From NCBI GenBank assembly GCA_022821875.1, contig JAJECV010000003.1, forward strand, positions 1 to 59,172: a stretch of 59,172 nucleotides of DNA. Direction: 5' to 3'. This stretch comes from Rhodothermales bacterium (GTDB taxonomy: Bacteria; Bacteroidota; Rhodothermia; Rhodothermales; Bin80). The notes beneath the pieces were generated by a model that had not been told where the DNA came from, made no database searches, and worked only from the letters and a program-made list of their open reading frames with translations. Within the stretch, counting starts at the first letter, position 1, and every line of letters starts with the position of its first letter. A program made the position numbers and the translations under genes. This document shows, piece by piece, positions 1 to 8,841 of the stretch.

Positions 1-1092
1 GGCCGGATCAAAAAACTTCATCCGGGCCAGTTTCCTCTGAAACCGCTTCAGTTCGGCCGTCCTGCGGGTATCCCTGCGCAATCGCAGCCGTTCAAACTCA
101 TGGCGCAGATCATCCAGAAAGAGCGGTTCTATCACTTTCAGAATATTCTTCTCGGTCGTATAGTGTGCCCCCTGTGCGCGGCGCTGCACCGGATCCATCA
201 CCGACTGGAACAGCGCCCCGAAGATCGCAGGGGAGATGTTGGACCAATCAAACCGGCAGACATCCAGAAGTGCCTGCCGCATCGCTGAGTTGAAGGACGC
301 AATGCGAAGATCGCCTCGGAACAGCTCTCCATTCACGAAGGGGAATCGTGCCAGATCCTCATCCAGAAAAGCAAGGCGCTCCCCTTCAGGCGTATTCATC
401 ACCTGAAACAGATGCCCTAATAAGGGCCCAAGATCAAAACCATCCTCTCCTGTCCGCTCTTCAATAAAATCCAGAAAAATATCCCGCGGCTCGAAGATCC
501 CGGTGTCATCTGCAAACAGGCAGAAAACAATCCGTACCAGAAAACGCTCCAGATCATGCCCCTGATAGCCCCCCTCTTCCAGCAGATCGTGCAAGCGTCC
601 AATGAGTTCGGAAGCCCGGATATTCACGGGATCCTGATCACGGAACACCCGCCGCTCCACTCCGAGAATAAAACTGAATGCCTCCACATGCAGGTGCAGT
701 TCGGAAAGGGAAAAGGTTATTTTCCTCCGCTCCGACAGATCATGGAGCACAAAGGTTTGAAAATCGCAAACCAGAATGTAGCGGGGCCGCTGATGCTCCG
801 GGAGTGCATCCGAATAATCCCCCGCCTGCTCGTAGCCCGCCTCCAGATCACCGCCCCTGCTTTTGTGTTCCACAATCAGCAGACCCGGCCAGAATAAATC
901 AATGAAGCCCGCACGGTTATTCAACTTGGCCACATGCTGCTCATAACGGGCAACGCTGCGACGGCGGACACCGAAGATCTCAAAGAAGTCGTTGTAGAAA
1001 CTCTGCGCTTCCCCTTTCTCATACACTGCTCCATTCCATTCCTCGGAAAATTGGACGGCACGGGTTCGGATCTCGTTCCAGGAAAGACGCAT
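1..1092 (-). CDS. Type IIG/IIL-like restriction-methylase, N-terminal part (truncated by window edge)
   Basis: The frame is open from an ATG at 1092 to the left edge, giving 364 residues with no stop. The N-terminal region has a PD-(D/E)XK-type arrangement, an Asp in GFIDLFWPG followed by VEHKSRG (E-x-K), as in the endonuclease domain of MmeI-like fused enzymes. Further on come a helical region and the segment QGAHYTTEKNILKVIEPLF, the usual lead-in to the methylase domain of class I SAM-dependent DNA methyltransferases; the SAM and NPPY motifs would lie outside the window. Inferred role: one-polypeptide restriction-modification. A stand-alone PglX/DrmM-type defence methylase is the alternative. 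The methylase half is not visible, so the exact family is uncertain. Confidence 0.8.
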   Translation of the reverse strand, partial: MRLSWNEIRTRAVQFSEEWNGAVYEKGEAQSFYNDFFEIFGVRRRSVARYEQHVAKLNNRAGFIDLFWPGLLIVEHKSRGGDLEAGYEQAGDYSDALPEHQRPRYILVCDFQTFVLHDLSERRKITFSLSELHLHVEAFSFILGVERRVFRDQDPVNIRASELIGRLHDLLEEGGYQGHDLERFLVRIVFCLFADDTGIFEPRDIFLDFIEERTGEDGFDLGPLLGHLFQVMNTPEGERLAFLDEDLARFPFVNGELFRGDLRIASFNSAMRQALLDVCRFDWSNISPAIFGALFQSVMDPVQRRAQGAHYTTEKNILKVIEPLFLDDLRHEFERLRLRRDTRRTAELKRFQRKLARMKFFDPA

Positions 1093-1764
1093 CAGGTTAC
1101 GGGGACTTTACGGTAAGTTACGGGATACACATGTAAATGTGCCCTTGGGAGGTTCTTACAAAACTAATAATCCAGGATAAAAAGCGCTCCCGGATGCACT
1201 CAAATGAACAAAAATCCTCAAGATTAAGGGTTTTGCAAGAGTCCCCAGTGCAAGTTAAAGTTTTGTATGCTTGGAGATTGAGAGTACCCAGCTAAACAAA
1301 AAGATTCCCTCCATAGCAAAGGTAAGGTTTTCCATGGATAACTGTCACATGAAAGTATCCGATACATCTACCTACTGGAATAAAAATGAGATCGAATTGC
1401 GGCTACCGGGATTCGGGCTCAGATGCAGATGGTTAAGCCATCCTTTTCGGAGTTTCAACCAATTTGGGGGTTTGCAAGAGGCTCTTGGGATTGGCAAAAA
1501 CGCATCTCTCAGGTTCAGTATGCACCACGGGTTCTGAATTGGCTTACAGATGATCAATCAAAGTTAACGCAACCGCGTGATTTAATGTCCACTCACACAA
1601 ACGAATTGCGACATGATTTTTCCCGCCCCGGTTTTTCGAATGCCCAAAAATCAACCTTGATGGATGGAAACTACCGTGATCACGATGCGAATCCCAGTAC
1701 ATCTGCTACCAAATTCAAAGTTCGGCGTTCAAGCGCTACTCTCTTCAATAAACACCTATTTAAA
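1093..1764. other. Intergenic region before folD, no gene supported
   Basis: About 670 bases between the divergent methylase start and the folD ATG. Open frames here, including an in-frame upstream extension of folD from 1423, show no family resemblance and lack the compositional look of the neighbours. Two short similar strings (tttgcaagag near 1232 and 1467) occur, too short to interpret. Promoters for both flanking genes must lie here but I cannot place them with confidence. Confidence 0.5.
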
Positions 1765-2637
1765 ATGGCGATACTTATTGATGGAAAGAAGATTGCAGCC
1801 GATGTACGTACAGAAGTGCGTCATGAAGTTGCTGCATGGACATCAGACGGACATACTCCTCCATATCTTGCGGTGGTGCTTGTTGGCAATAACCCTGCCT
1901 CGGCTTCCTATGTACGAGGAAAAATAAAAGCCAGCCAGAATGTTGGGATTGCAGGGGACACCTTGAAGTTTGACGAAAACATCTCTGAAGAGGCGCTTCT
2001 AGAAGTAATTCATGACCTGAATACCAGCCCCCATGTGAGTGGAATTCTCGTACAATTACCGCTTCCAGACCATCTTGATGCATCACGGGTGATTTCCGCC
2101 CTGAATCCAAATAAAGATGTAGACGGATTACATACAGTAAATGCAGGTCGGTTGGCTGCTGACCTCCAGGGATTTGTACCCTGTACTCCGGCAGGGATCG
2201 TAGAACTGCTACGCCGGGCAAATATTAATACTGAAGGAAAGCACGCCGTCATTATTGGACGATCCAGTTTAGTTGGACGCCCGCTCGCAAGCCTGCTGCT
2301 CCGAAAAGAAAACAACGCAACGGTAACAGTATGCCACAGTCGGACACAAAATCTGCCGGAAATCTGTCGTCAGGCAGATATTCTTGTAGCCGCAATTGGA
2401 CGTGCACACTTTGTAACCGAAGACATGATTAAATCTGGAGCAACCATCATTGATGTCGGGATCAACCGTGTCGACGATCCCGCCCATGCCCGGGGGTATC
2501 GCCTTACCGGTGATGTTGACTTTGATGCGGTATCGAAAATTGCTGGCTATATTACCCCCGTGCCAGGCGGTGTCGGACCAATGACCATCGCTATGCTCCT
2601 TAAAAACACAATGGTTGCAGCTAGAGTTCTCAACTGA
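1765..2637 (+). CDS. folD: Bifunctional methylenetetrahydrofolate dehydrogenase/cyclohydrolase
   Basis: FolD interconverts 5,10-methylene-THF, 5,10-methenyl-THF and 10-formyl-THF in the cytosol, supplying one-carbon units for purines and formyl-Met-tRNA. The 290-residue protein starting at ATG 1765 (MAILIDGKKIAADV) has normal family length and shows YVRGKIKA with the catalytic-type Lys, ILVQLPLP, the NPNKDVDGLH signature, a GRSSLVGRP Rossmann loop and the C-terminal TPVPGGVGPMT motif. An ATG at 1423 in the same frame would add 114 unrelated residues, so I reject it. The stop shares one base with the next ATG (TGATG), implying coupling with the MscS-like gene. Confidence 0.97.
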   Translation: MAILIDGKKIAADVRTEVRHEVAAWTSDGHTPPYLAVVLVGNNPASASYVRGKIKASQNVGIAGDTLKFDENISEEALLEVIHDLNTSPHVSGILVQLPLPDHLDASRVISALNPNKDVDGLHTVNAGRLAADLQGFVPCTPAGIVELLRRANINTEGKHAVIIGRSSLVGRPLASLLLRKENNATVTVCHSRTQNLPEICRQADILVAAIGRAHFVTEDMIKSGATIIDVGINRVDDPAHARGYRLTGDVDFDAVSKIAGYITPVPGGVGPMTIAMLLKNTMVAARVLN

Positions 2638-3629
2638 TGCAGGTCGTATCTGAAAACACTCAGATTAGTGATACGGTACAGGTCACCGATACCACCCTGA
2701 GTACCAGCGACTCTTTGCAGATATCCGGCACTGCAGACACCACATCTGAGGCAAGCGGGACGATCCCTCAGGTTTTTGCAGATGCGGGGACACTCGTTTA
2801 CCAAGGCCGGTTCTCCGAAGCCTGGGATGCCATAACGCTGCAGATCGTAAGCGGAGTGACGGATCTGGCACCCAAAGTCGCAGGAGCCCTGCTTGTACTG
2901 GTCATCTTTTATACGGCCTATCGAATCCTGCAAAACTTGCTTCGCCGAATCCTGAAAAGAAGTAATGTTGTGCAGGCCGGCCTGCAAACGCTCGTATTGC
3001 AGGCCTTCCGGCTCCTCTCTATCGTTCTTATTGCCATTACCGTTCTACAGACCATCGGGATCGACCCCGCTGCACTGATTGCCGGAATTGGGGTTGCTGG
3101 TATCGCATTCGGTTTTGCAGCCCGGGATACCGTTGAGAATATTCTGTCGGGGGTCAGTATCCTGACCGATAAAGCCTTTCGTATCGGGGATACCCTGATC
3201 GTTAGTGACACCTATTGTGTGGTCGAAAATATTACGCTTCGAACTACACGACTCCGAACCCCTAAAAATGAGGTTCTGATCGTCCCGAATCAGCAAATGG
3301 CCAATGAACGAATTCTGAATCACACCATCGCCGGTGCCCTTCGGATCGAAATTCCGTTTGGCATTGCCTACAAAGAGTCGCCGCAGGAAGCCCGCCTTGT
3401 CATTCTGGATATCACAAAAGGGGATTCACGCTTAATGGAAGACCCTGAACCAAAAGTTGTCGTCACCAGTCTGAATGACAGCAGTGTCGACTTGAGTTTG
3501 TGGGTGTATGTGGAAAACCCAAAAGAAGAACGCCAGATTATTTATTACTACACTGAAGCCATAAAAGAAGCCTTGAACAGGGCAGGCATTGAGATTCCAT
3601 TCCCTCACATTCAACTGATCCAGGACTGA
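2637..3629 (+). CDS. Small-conductance mechanosensitive channel family protein (MscS-like)
   Basis: This inner-membrane channel family gates under membrane tension to release solutes during hypo-osmotic shock. The 330-residue protein has a Ser/Thr-rich N-terminus without a clear signal, a membrane segment around residues 80-100, a second around 118-140 and the pore-lining TM3 with the Gly/Ala-rich pattern GIGVAGIAFGFAARDTVENILSG, followed by the beta domain (FRIGDTL, VPNQQMANERILNH). The C-terminal cytoplasmic cage ends in IPFPHIQL, typical of the family. It overlaps the folD stop by one base, so expression is probably coupled. Confidence 0.93.
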   Translation: MQVVSENTQISDTVQVTDTTLSTSDSLQISGTADTTSEASGTIPQVFADAGTLVYQGRFSEAWDAITLQIVSGVTDLAPKVAGALLVLVIFYTAYRILQNLLRRILKRSNVVQAGLQTLVLQAFRLLSIVLIAITVLQTIGIDPAALIAGIGVAGIAFGFAARDTVENILSGVSILTDKAFRIGDTLIVSDTYCVVENITLRTTRLRTPKNEVLIVPNQQMANERILNHTIAGALRIEIPFGIAYKESPQEARLVILDITKGDSRLMEDPEPKVVVTSLNDSSVDLSLWVYVENPKEERQIIYYYTEAIKEALNRAGIEIPFPHIQLIQD

Positions 3630-3685
3630 GATCACGATGAAGATTGGACCGTTCAGGCATAAGGACTCCTGGTGGCCTGGAAATT

Positions 3686-3730
3686 GTTACGTAACCAGAT
3701 GGGAAATTTTACCCGGTAAACAGGACCGGG
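3686..3730. terminator. Palindrome and hairpin between convergent genes, possible terminator
   Basis: A perfect 10-bp palindrome GTTACGTAAC (3686-3695) is followed by a hairpin with stem CCCGGT (3712-3717) and ACCGGG (3725-3730). They lie between the MscS-like gene and the convergent binding-protein gene, where a bidirectional terminator is expected. There is no strong U-run directly after the stem, so the terminator call is tentative. Confidence 0.35.
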
Positions 3731-3777
3731 CAGTATACATATAATTTTGCCCGTACATGCACGAACGTCCGTAGCAT

Positions 3778-4704
3778 TCAATCTGAACTCCAGAGAATCC
3801 AGCCGACCCCCTGATGCCCAAAATCAAATTCGTCCGGGTGCAAACATTCTGCGAGGATCTCCGCTGACTCCACAACCCGGGGGCCTGGACGATTAAAGTA
3901 CTGATTACCGTCTGTGACATAAACACGCTGATTCCGTACAGCCGGAAGGTTCTTCCACTCAGGGCTTGAAGTGAGTGAATTCATCTCACATAAAGACCGG
4001 CCAATATCAAACCCGCAAGGCATAATCGCAATCACGTCGGGTTCCGATGCCGCAAGTTCGTCCAGAGAAAGGTAGCCTGAGTGCTTTCCTGGCTTACTAA
4101 GGAGATTGCACCCTCCAGCACAGTCTACCAGTTCGGGAACCCAGTTGGCGGCAATCATCAGCGGCTCCATCCACTCAATACAGGCAATGGTAGGATGACG
4201 GGGTATTTTTTGTACCCTACTGCGTAATGAATGAAGTCGGTCTTGAAGTCTTGAAACCAGCACCTTACCACTTTCTGGATCATCCAACGCATCGGCCACA
4301 CGCTGAATATCTGTCCAGACATCGCTGAGCTCCATTGGCTGAAGTGAAACAATTGAAGGGGCCGAACGCACAAGTTTACACACCGCCTCTTCCACATCAC
4401 GAAAACTTACCGCACAGACTTCGCACTGGGTTTGCGTGATAATAATACTGGGGGAAATCCTGTCCAGTAGTTCGGAGTTAACCCTGTACACCGACAGGCC
4501 ATCTCGGACCATCGTCTGGACCTGATTGTCAATCTCCGCACTGGAAGACTCTGTCCGAATCTTTGAAGATGAGCACACGGGAATCTGTGTAACCGTCGGC
4601 GGATAGTCACATTCATGCGATATACCGACAAGGTTGGACTCGAATCCCAAGGCACATACGATCTCTGTGGCACTTGCGATGAGGGATACAATCCGATGGT
4701 TCAT
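3778..4704 (-). CDS. Cobalamin/siderophore-type ABC substrate-binding protein (BtuF-like)
   Basis: A 308-residue class III periplasmic-binding-protein fold: it opens with RIVSLIASATEIVCALG, continues with VGISHECDYP and later has QTQCEVCAVS and DVIAIMPCGFDIGRS, all characteristic of the bacterial cobalamin-binding (BtuF/FecB-like) family. I chose ATG 4704 because a GGGAG Shine-Dalgarno lies just upstream and homology begins there. No signal peptide is visible, so the protein may be cytosolic or non-classically located, as in many stand-alone members. No permease or ATPase gene is adjacent. Role in corrinoid uptake or salvage is inferred from family only. Confidence 0.82.
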   Translation of the reverse strand: MNHRIVSLIASATEIVCALGFESNLVGISHECDYPPTVTQIPVCSSSKIRTESSSAEIDNQVQTMVRDGLSVYRVNSELLDRISPSIIITQTQCEVCAVSFRDVEEAVCKLVRSAPSIVSLQPMELSDVWTDIQRVADALDDPESGKVLVSRLQDRLHSLRSRVQKIPRHPTIACIEWMEPLMIAANWVPELVDCAGGCNLLSKPGKHSGYLSLDELAASEPDVIAIMPCGFDIGRSLCEMNSLTSSPEWKNLPAVRNQRVYVTDGNQYFNRPGPRVVESAEILAECLHPDEFDFGHQGVGWILWSSD

Positions 4705-5088
4705 GATACTCTCCCTTTCAAACGAAGTATTCTCGTATACACATGATAAACCCGCAAAGGACATGTCTACAAAAAACAATTCTCCGGCTCGCCCCCTGTC
4801 CCCGATTCCAAACATCCCGGCTGCCATCTGGTTATATCGCTAACTTCTGCGATTGTGCGCAGAAAGAAGAGAATCACCAGCCTTGAAATAAGACATTTGG
4901 GGCAGATGAGTTGATCCAATCATGCAGGCAAATATTGTAAGAACGAATGGGATCCCCCTCACATGAACCTGGAATCCACCATGTCAGGAATTACTCCTAT
5001 AACGGTAAACTTACCGTCTGTATAACCCTGACTTGATTGCGTGACCGGACAGTTTTGTCATTTACGCCCCCTGTAAGGTCATCTTTGA
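4705..5088. other. Divergent intergenic region with regulatory potential
   Basis: 384 bases separating the divergently transcribed binding-protein gene and the ZIP-like gene. Apart from the inverted repeat listed separately at 5002-5017 I see no gene or RNA. Confidence 0.5.
5002..5017. promoter_or_regulatory. Perfect inverted repeat upstream of ZIP-like permease, candidate operator
   Basis: ACGGTAA-AC-TTACCGT is a perfect 7-2-7 inverted repeat located 72 bases before the ATG of the metal-permease-like gene. The spacing and symmetry are those of a dimeric repressor site; a metal-responsive regulator would fit the context but none is encoded nearby. This is inference from symmetry and position only. 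Confidence 0.4.
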
Positions 5089-5706
5089 ATGGAACTCCTT
5101 GCCTATGCATTAGCCGCGCCGGTTATCGGGGTCATGCTTTACCCGGTATTGCATGACAATCCAAGACTCACCAAAATATTTGATCGCTGTATGTATGTGA
5201 TGATCCCCTTTCTGGTTTTAATACAGGTTCTGGGACATCAGATTGAACATCATGGCTGGGCCCCTGCAGGCATCTTCATCCTTTTGGGAGTCATGGCATT
5301 GGGACTCCTGATACCGATTGGCATTGAATATCTATCGCACAGTATTGCATCGAAAACAGAGGCATTGTCTGTGATTGCAGGTTTTCTTGGATTGGGGCTG
5401 CATGTCCTCCTGGAAGGCTCCAGTCTGAATACAGATTCATCCACCATCATCATTCCCCTTACGGTCCACCGTCTTGCCGTGGGGCTCATGATCTGGTGGA
5501 TATTATATCCCCGCTATGGTCTGCCTATTGCGATATTCGGAATTGCCGGGCTCTTATCCACGACGCTGACCGGATTCTTTCTGGCAGATATCCTGCCTCA
5601 CGGATTTGCAGGCAGCGACTTGTTTCAGGCATTCGTCGCAGGCTCCCTGTTACATGTAATTTTCCATGAACATCACCACGGAAACCCGCACGCACATGAC
5701 CATTGA
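5089..5706 (+). CDS. ZIP-family-like metal permease
   Basis: A 205-residue polytopic inner-membrane protein with about seven or eight hydrophobic segments. Metal-ligand-like residues sit where ZIP transporters have theirs: GLHVLLEG resembles the TM4 H-x3-E-G motif, TVHRLAVGLM the TM5 motif, and SLLHVIFHEHHH the last helix. The protein ends in a His-rich tail (HEHHHGNPHAHDH), common in Zn/Fe transporters. It is shorter than standard ZIPs and the motifs are degenerate, so the substrate is unknown. Start: ATG 5089; a perfect inverted repeat lies 72 bases upstream. Confidence 0.65.
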   Translation: MELLAYALAAPVIGVMLYPVLHDNPRLTKIFDRCMYVMIPFLVLIQVLGHQIEHHGWAPAGIFILLGVMALGLLIPIGIEYLSHSIASKTEALSVIAGFLGLGLHVLLEGSSLNTDSSTIIIPLTVHRLAVGLMIWWILYPRYGLPIAIFGIAGLLSTTLTGFFLADILPHGFAGSDLFQAFVAGSLLHVIFHEHHHGNPHAHDH

Positions 5707-5755
5707 CTTCCATATCCCCCCCCCTTAATAAGAGTCCACGGGAGCATGATAAGGA

Positions 5756-6526
5756 ATGGAGGCGTTCAATGGAGGTTACCCTGGGTTAAATGAGATGTAC
5801 CCCCCAAAGTTGAATATCCTGCTGTTTCAGATCCGCAAGCCTGATGATCCGATGCGCATCAGCGAAGTGGCTGCGTTCGCGGAATCCATTGACCGGCTCC
5901 CGGAACAGATCATCGCCGTTGACCTAATCAACGAGCCGCCAAAACCTGAGGCGCTGAGGAATGCAGATATGGTATTAATCGGAGGAGCCGGGGATTATTC
6001 AGTTCCTGAAGGAGGCGAGTGGCTGGACCGGGCCCTGGATGCAATGCGCTTACTGTACGCCAAACGCAAGCCGGTTTTTGCATCCTGCTGGGGATTTCAG
6101 GCCATGGCCGCCGCCCTTGGCGGTTCCGTGATTACCGACCCGCAGCTTGCCGAACTGGGCACACTTCAGCTCACACTCACCTCCCGCGGGATGAAGGACC
6201 CCATCTTCAAGAGCCTGGGGACCCCGTTCTGGGCACATGTAGGACATCACGACACCGTGGTGCAACTCCCTGAGGGTGCGATCCACCTAGCCGAAACTCC
6301 GCTGGTGGCCAACCATGCATTCTGCATGCCCGATGCGCCGCTCTACTGCACACAATTTCACTCAGAACTGAAAAAAGATTTGCTGATCCAGAGGCTGATG
6401 ACCTACCCCGAGTACACCAGGCATATCCTGGGAATCCCGGTAGAGGAACTTGTCAACACCCTTCGGGAAACCCCGGAATCTAATAATCTCATCCGCGAAT
6501 TTGTCCGTCACATCTTTATCAGCTGA
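5756..6526 (+). CDS. Class I glutamine amidotransferase-like protein
   Basis: A 256-residue cytosolic protein with the class I GATase fold: MVLIGGAGDYSVPE (oxyanion region), the nucleophile elbow FASCWGFQAMAAALGG with the catalytic Cys near residue 115, and the His-x-Glu pair in YCTQFHSEL. It resembles GMP-synthase-like amidotransferase domains encoded alone, which act on uncharacterised acceptors. Start is ambiguous: ATG 5756 has weak spacing to GGGAG, and an internal ATG at 5795 would remove 13 poorly conserved residues. A decayed cyanophycinase lies just downstream. Confidence 0.8.
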   Translation: MEAFNGGYPGLNEMYPPKLNILLFQIRKPDDPMRISEVAAFAESIDRLPEQIIAVDLINEPPKPEALRNADMVLIGGAGDYSVPEGGEWLDRALDAMRLLYAKRKPVFASCWGFQAMAAALGGSVITDPQLAELGTLQLTLTSRGMKDPIFKSLGTPFWAHVGHHDTVVQLPEGAIHLAETPLVANHAFCMPDAPLYCTQFHSELKKDLLIQRLMTYPEYTRHILGIPVEELVNTLRETPESNNLIREFVRHIFIS

Positions 6527-6527
6527 G

Positions 6528-6789
6528 ATGAACTTCCCCATCCGCCACTATCTCGCCCTATTGATGTTGTTCCTGCCCCTACAGGTGCAGGCAAAATCAC
6601 CTCAAAATGGTGCACTGGTGATATGCCGGCGTTGGCATTCTGGACCCGGAAATTTTCAATCGCTTCGTGGGATTAGCCGGTGGTGCTGAGAGCCGCCTTG
6701 CGGTCATTCCTGCCGCAAGTGCATCGGACTCGTTCGGCGTTGATTTTCATGGACGCCAGACATCCCGGAATGTCCGGCGTATCCGGTAA
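6528..6789 (+). pseudogene. Cyanophycinase-like (peptidase S51) remnant, frameshifted and truncated
   Basis: ATG 6528 opens a clear signal peptide (MNFPIRHYLALLMLFLPLQ, then VQA) followed by SPQNGALVI. The frame then changes near 6620-6630, and the continuing frame reads GVGILDPEIFNRFVGLAGG and RLAVIPAASAS, the start of the S51 cyanophycinase fold. It ends at TAA 6787-6789 after about 50 residues, where the family needs 250 or more; the catalytic Ser motif is missing. So the gene has a frameshift near 6625 and has lost its 3' part, apparently at the boundary with the convergent nhaC-like gene. Confidence 0.7.
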
Positions 6790-8211
6790 TCAGGCAAAAA
6801 TCCCGGCGGCCAGAAACGCACAAAAGGATACGCCCGCAATCAGTGCAGTGTATGGCAGCTGCGTATTTACATGGTCTACATGATCGCATGCAGAGGCCAT
6901 TGAGGAGATAATGGAGGTATCCGACAGCGGCGATGCATGATCCCCGTACACGCCTCCTGAGAGGATCGCCCCCAGCATGAGGGGCTCCGAGAGTCCGAGT
7001 CCCGCCGCCAGAGGCAGCGCCAAGGGAATCAGAATGGCAAATGTGGTCCAAGACGATCCCAGCGTGAACGATACCATGCAACCAATCGCAAAGACCAGCG
7101 CCGGCAGCCACCATGTCCGGATATCCTCTCCCAATATCGAAACAATGTAGGGGCCCATCTCCAGATCACGCGAAACTTTTCCAAGTGCAAACGCCAAAAC
7201 TAACAGGGCAACCACACCCACTAGACCTGAGGCCCCCTTGATCACATAATCGGTTGACTTTGCAGGTGTCAACAGCATTTCTCCCTGACGTGGAATCATA
7301 TAAATGACCATCGCCACGATCACGGCAATCCCGACCGCCCACAATACGGCAGTGGAGCCACTTCCCTGCATCAGGTTCCCCTCCCCCGTCACATAGAGGC
7401 TGACAAAGATCATCCCGATCATCACAAAGATGGGAATCAGAAAATCATAGACCCGTCCAAGCCCCGGACGAATTGGTGCCAACCCTGCCACCTCATCCGC
7501 AATCATGGGGACGGAGTCAGGACGAATCAACTGTCCAGTTGTTGCCGCCCGGTGCTCTGCCCGGCGCATTGGCCCAAAGCTCCAGCCGGTCAGTGCAAGC
7601 AGCAGCGCAAACAAGATTGCCAGAAGTGAGAAAAAATTGTAGGCGAGTGCAGCAACCAGAGTATTCACTGCGGTTGTCTGGTATCCCTGAACCAGCAGCA
7701 ACCCCAACACGAATGCGCCCCAGCCGTTGAGCGGGATCGCCATACAGACCGGCGCACTGGTCGCATCGCAGTAATAGGCCAGCTTTTCCCGCGGTAACTT
7801 CAGACGGTCAAAAAACGGGCGGCTGAGGGTGCCGACCACCAGAGAGGTGATACTGGACTCAACAAAAATAAGAAGTCCTGTAAACCAGGCGAGTAATTCC
7901 ACACCCCTCCGCGTCTTTGCGAGTCCCGCCCTCTGAACAATCCGCACAAAGGCGGCCACTCCCCCCGAAACCTGCACCAGCGCAATGAGCCCGCCGACCA
8001 AGAGGCTGAAGAGCAGGATTTTGGTATTGGAGGGCTCTGCAAATACCGCAACCATCACTTCTGCCATCTGTGCCAGCCCTCCCAACGGGTTCCCCCCCGC
8101 CAAGATCGTGGTTCCAACCCACAGCCCCGCAACCAGCGACAGGAAGACCTGTCGTGTCCACAGTGCAAGACCAATCGCCACGAGTGGAGGCAATAGAACG
8201 ATCCAATCCAT
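6790..8211 (-). CDS. Na+/H+ antiporter, NhaC family
   Basis: A 473-residue polytopic inner-membrane protein with about 11-12 hydrophobic segments. Family features include FVESSITSLVVGTLSRPFFDRL, ISREKLAYYCDATSAPV-like text (here LPREKLAYYCDATSAPV), NGWGAF, and near the C-terminus SFTLGSSWTTFAILIPLALPLA and GGVYGDHASPLSDTSIISSMAS, the strongest NhaC signature. It exchanges Na+ (possibly with an organic anion, as in malate-Na+ relatives) for protons. A GTG at 8229 would overlap the upstream gene; I prefer ATG 8211, nine bases after its stop. Confidence 0.92.
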   Translation of the reverse strand: MDWIVLLPPLVAIGLALWTRQVFLSLVAGLWVGTTILAGGNPLGGLAQMAEVMVAVFAEPSNTKILLFSLLVGGLIALVQVSGGVAAFVRIVQRAGLAKTRRGVELLAWFTGLLIFVESSITSLVVGTLSRPFFDRLKLPREKLAYYCDATSAPVCMAIPLNGWGAFVLGLLLVQGYQTTAVNTLVAALAYNFFSLLAILFALLLALTGWSFGPMRRAEHRAATTGQLIRPDSVPMIADEVAGLAPIRPGLGRVYDFLIPIFVMIGMIFVSLYVTGEGNLMQGSGSTAVLWAVGIAVIVAMVIYMIPRQGEMLLTPAKSTDYVIKGASGLVGVVALLVLAFALGKVSRDLEMGPYIVSILGEDIRTWWLPALVFAIGCMVSFTLGSSWTTFAILIPLALPLAAGLGLSEPLMLGAILSGGVYGDHASPLSDTSIISSMASACDHVDHVNTQLPYTALIAGVSFCAFLAAGIFA

Positions 8212-8219
8212 GTGCCGGA

Positions 8220-8783
8220 CTATTTCCACTTAATATTGCACCCCATGGAGGGGCGCTGGGGCATCGTCACCACGCCTAAATTCAGGAGTTCGTCTATCGC
8301 CTGTAAAAAATCTGTACCGGTCGCCTGCCCCGTTCCCGGACGGGTTTCATCAAACCGCCCCCGATACGCAAGACAGTGACTCCCGTCGTACAGAAAAAAA
8401 TCCGGTGTACATTCTGCGCCGTACGCTCTGGCCACCGACTGGGATTCGTCATACAGATATGGGAACGGATACTCTTTCTGTGCTGCACGCTTCCCCATTG
8501 CCTCAAATGAATCCTCCGGGTACCGGGACGCATCATTACTGCTGATCCCCACCATCTGTACGCCTTGCTCCCTACACACCTGTGCAACACGGATCAAGGC
8601 ATCCTCAACATGAATTACAAACGGACAGTGGTTGCACATAAATACAATGGCAAGCGGAGCGCCGCCCGCAAAATCTTTCAGGCGGAGGATGTCTTTTCCA
8701 ACAGACTGGGAATTGCTGACAGGCAGTTCAAAGGCCGGTGCCTTTGAACCCAGTTCGGTCATTTTTGAGTAGGTCAGTGCCAT
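8220..8783 (-). CDS. Thioredoxin-fold redoxin (AhpC/TSA-like)
   Basis: A 187-residue protein with a redoxin fold: SKAPAFELP, then FMCNHCPFV with a CxxC active site, VGISSNDASRYPEDSFEAM, and ARAYGAECTPDFFLYD carrying the cis-Pro. These match the stand-alone thioredoxin family of 180-190 residues found in many Bacteroidota. No signal peptide, so cytosolic; likely a thiol-disulfide or peroxide reductase with unknown partner. Gene order and spacing (58 bases from the PhoU-like gene, 8 bases before nhaC ATG) suggest membership in the long minus-strand run. Confidence 0.88.
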   Translation of the reverse strand: MALTYSKMTELGSKAPAFELPVSNSQSVGKDILRLKDFAGGAPLAIVFMCNHCPFVIHVEDALIRVAQVCREQGVQMVGISSNDASRYPEDSFEAMGKRAAQKEYPFPYLYDESQSVARAYGAECTPDFFLYDGSHCLAYRGRFDETRPGTGQATGTDFLQAIDELLNLGVVTMPQRPSMGCNIKWK

Positions 8784-8841
8784 TACGGTTCGGTAGTTAA
8801 TGAAAGTTCAAAAATAGGAAAATCGGCCATACTCGAACTCC

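Noticed and set aside
1423-1764. N-terminal extension of FolD giving a 404-residue protein
   Set aside because: The 114 extra residues match nothing in FolD and look like translated intergenic sequence; ATG 1765 gives the exact family length.
1093-1764. Small genes in the folD upstream region
   Set aside because: No ribosome-binding site, no recognisable family and overlapping frames on both strands.
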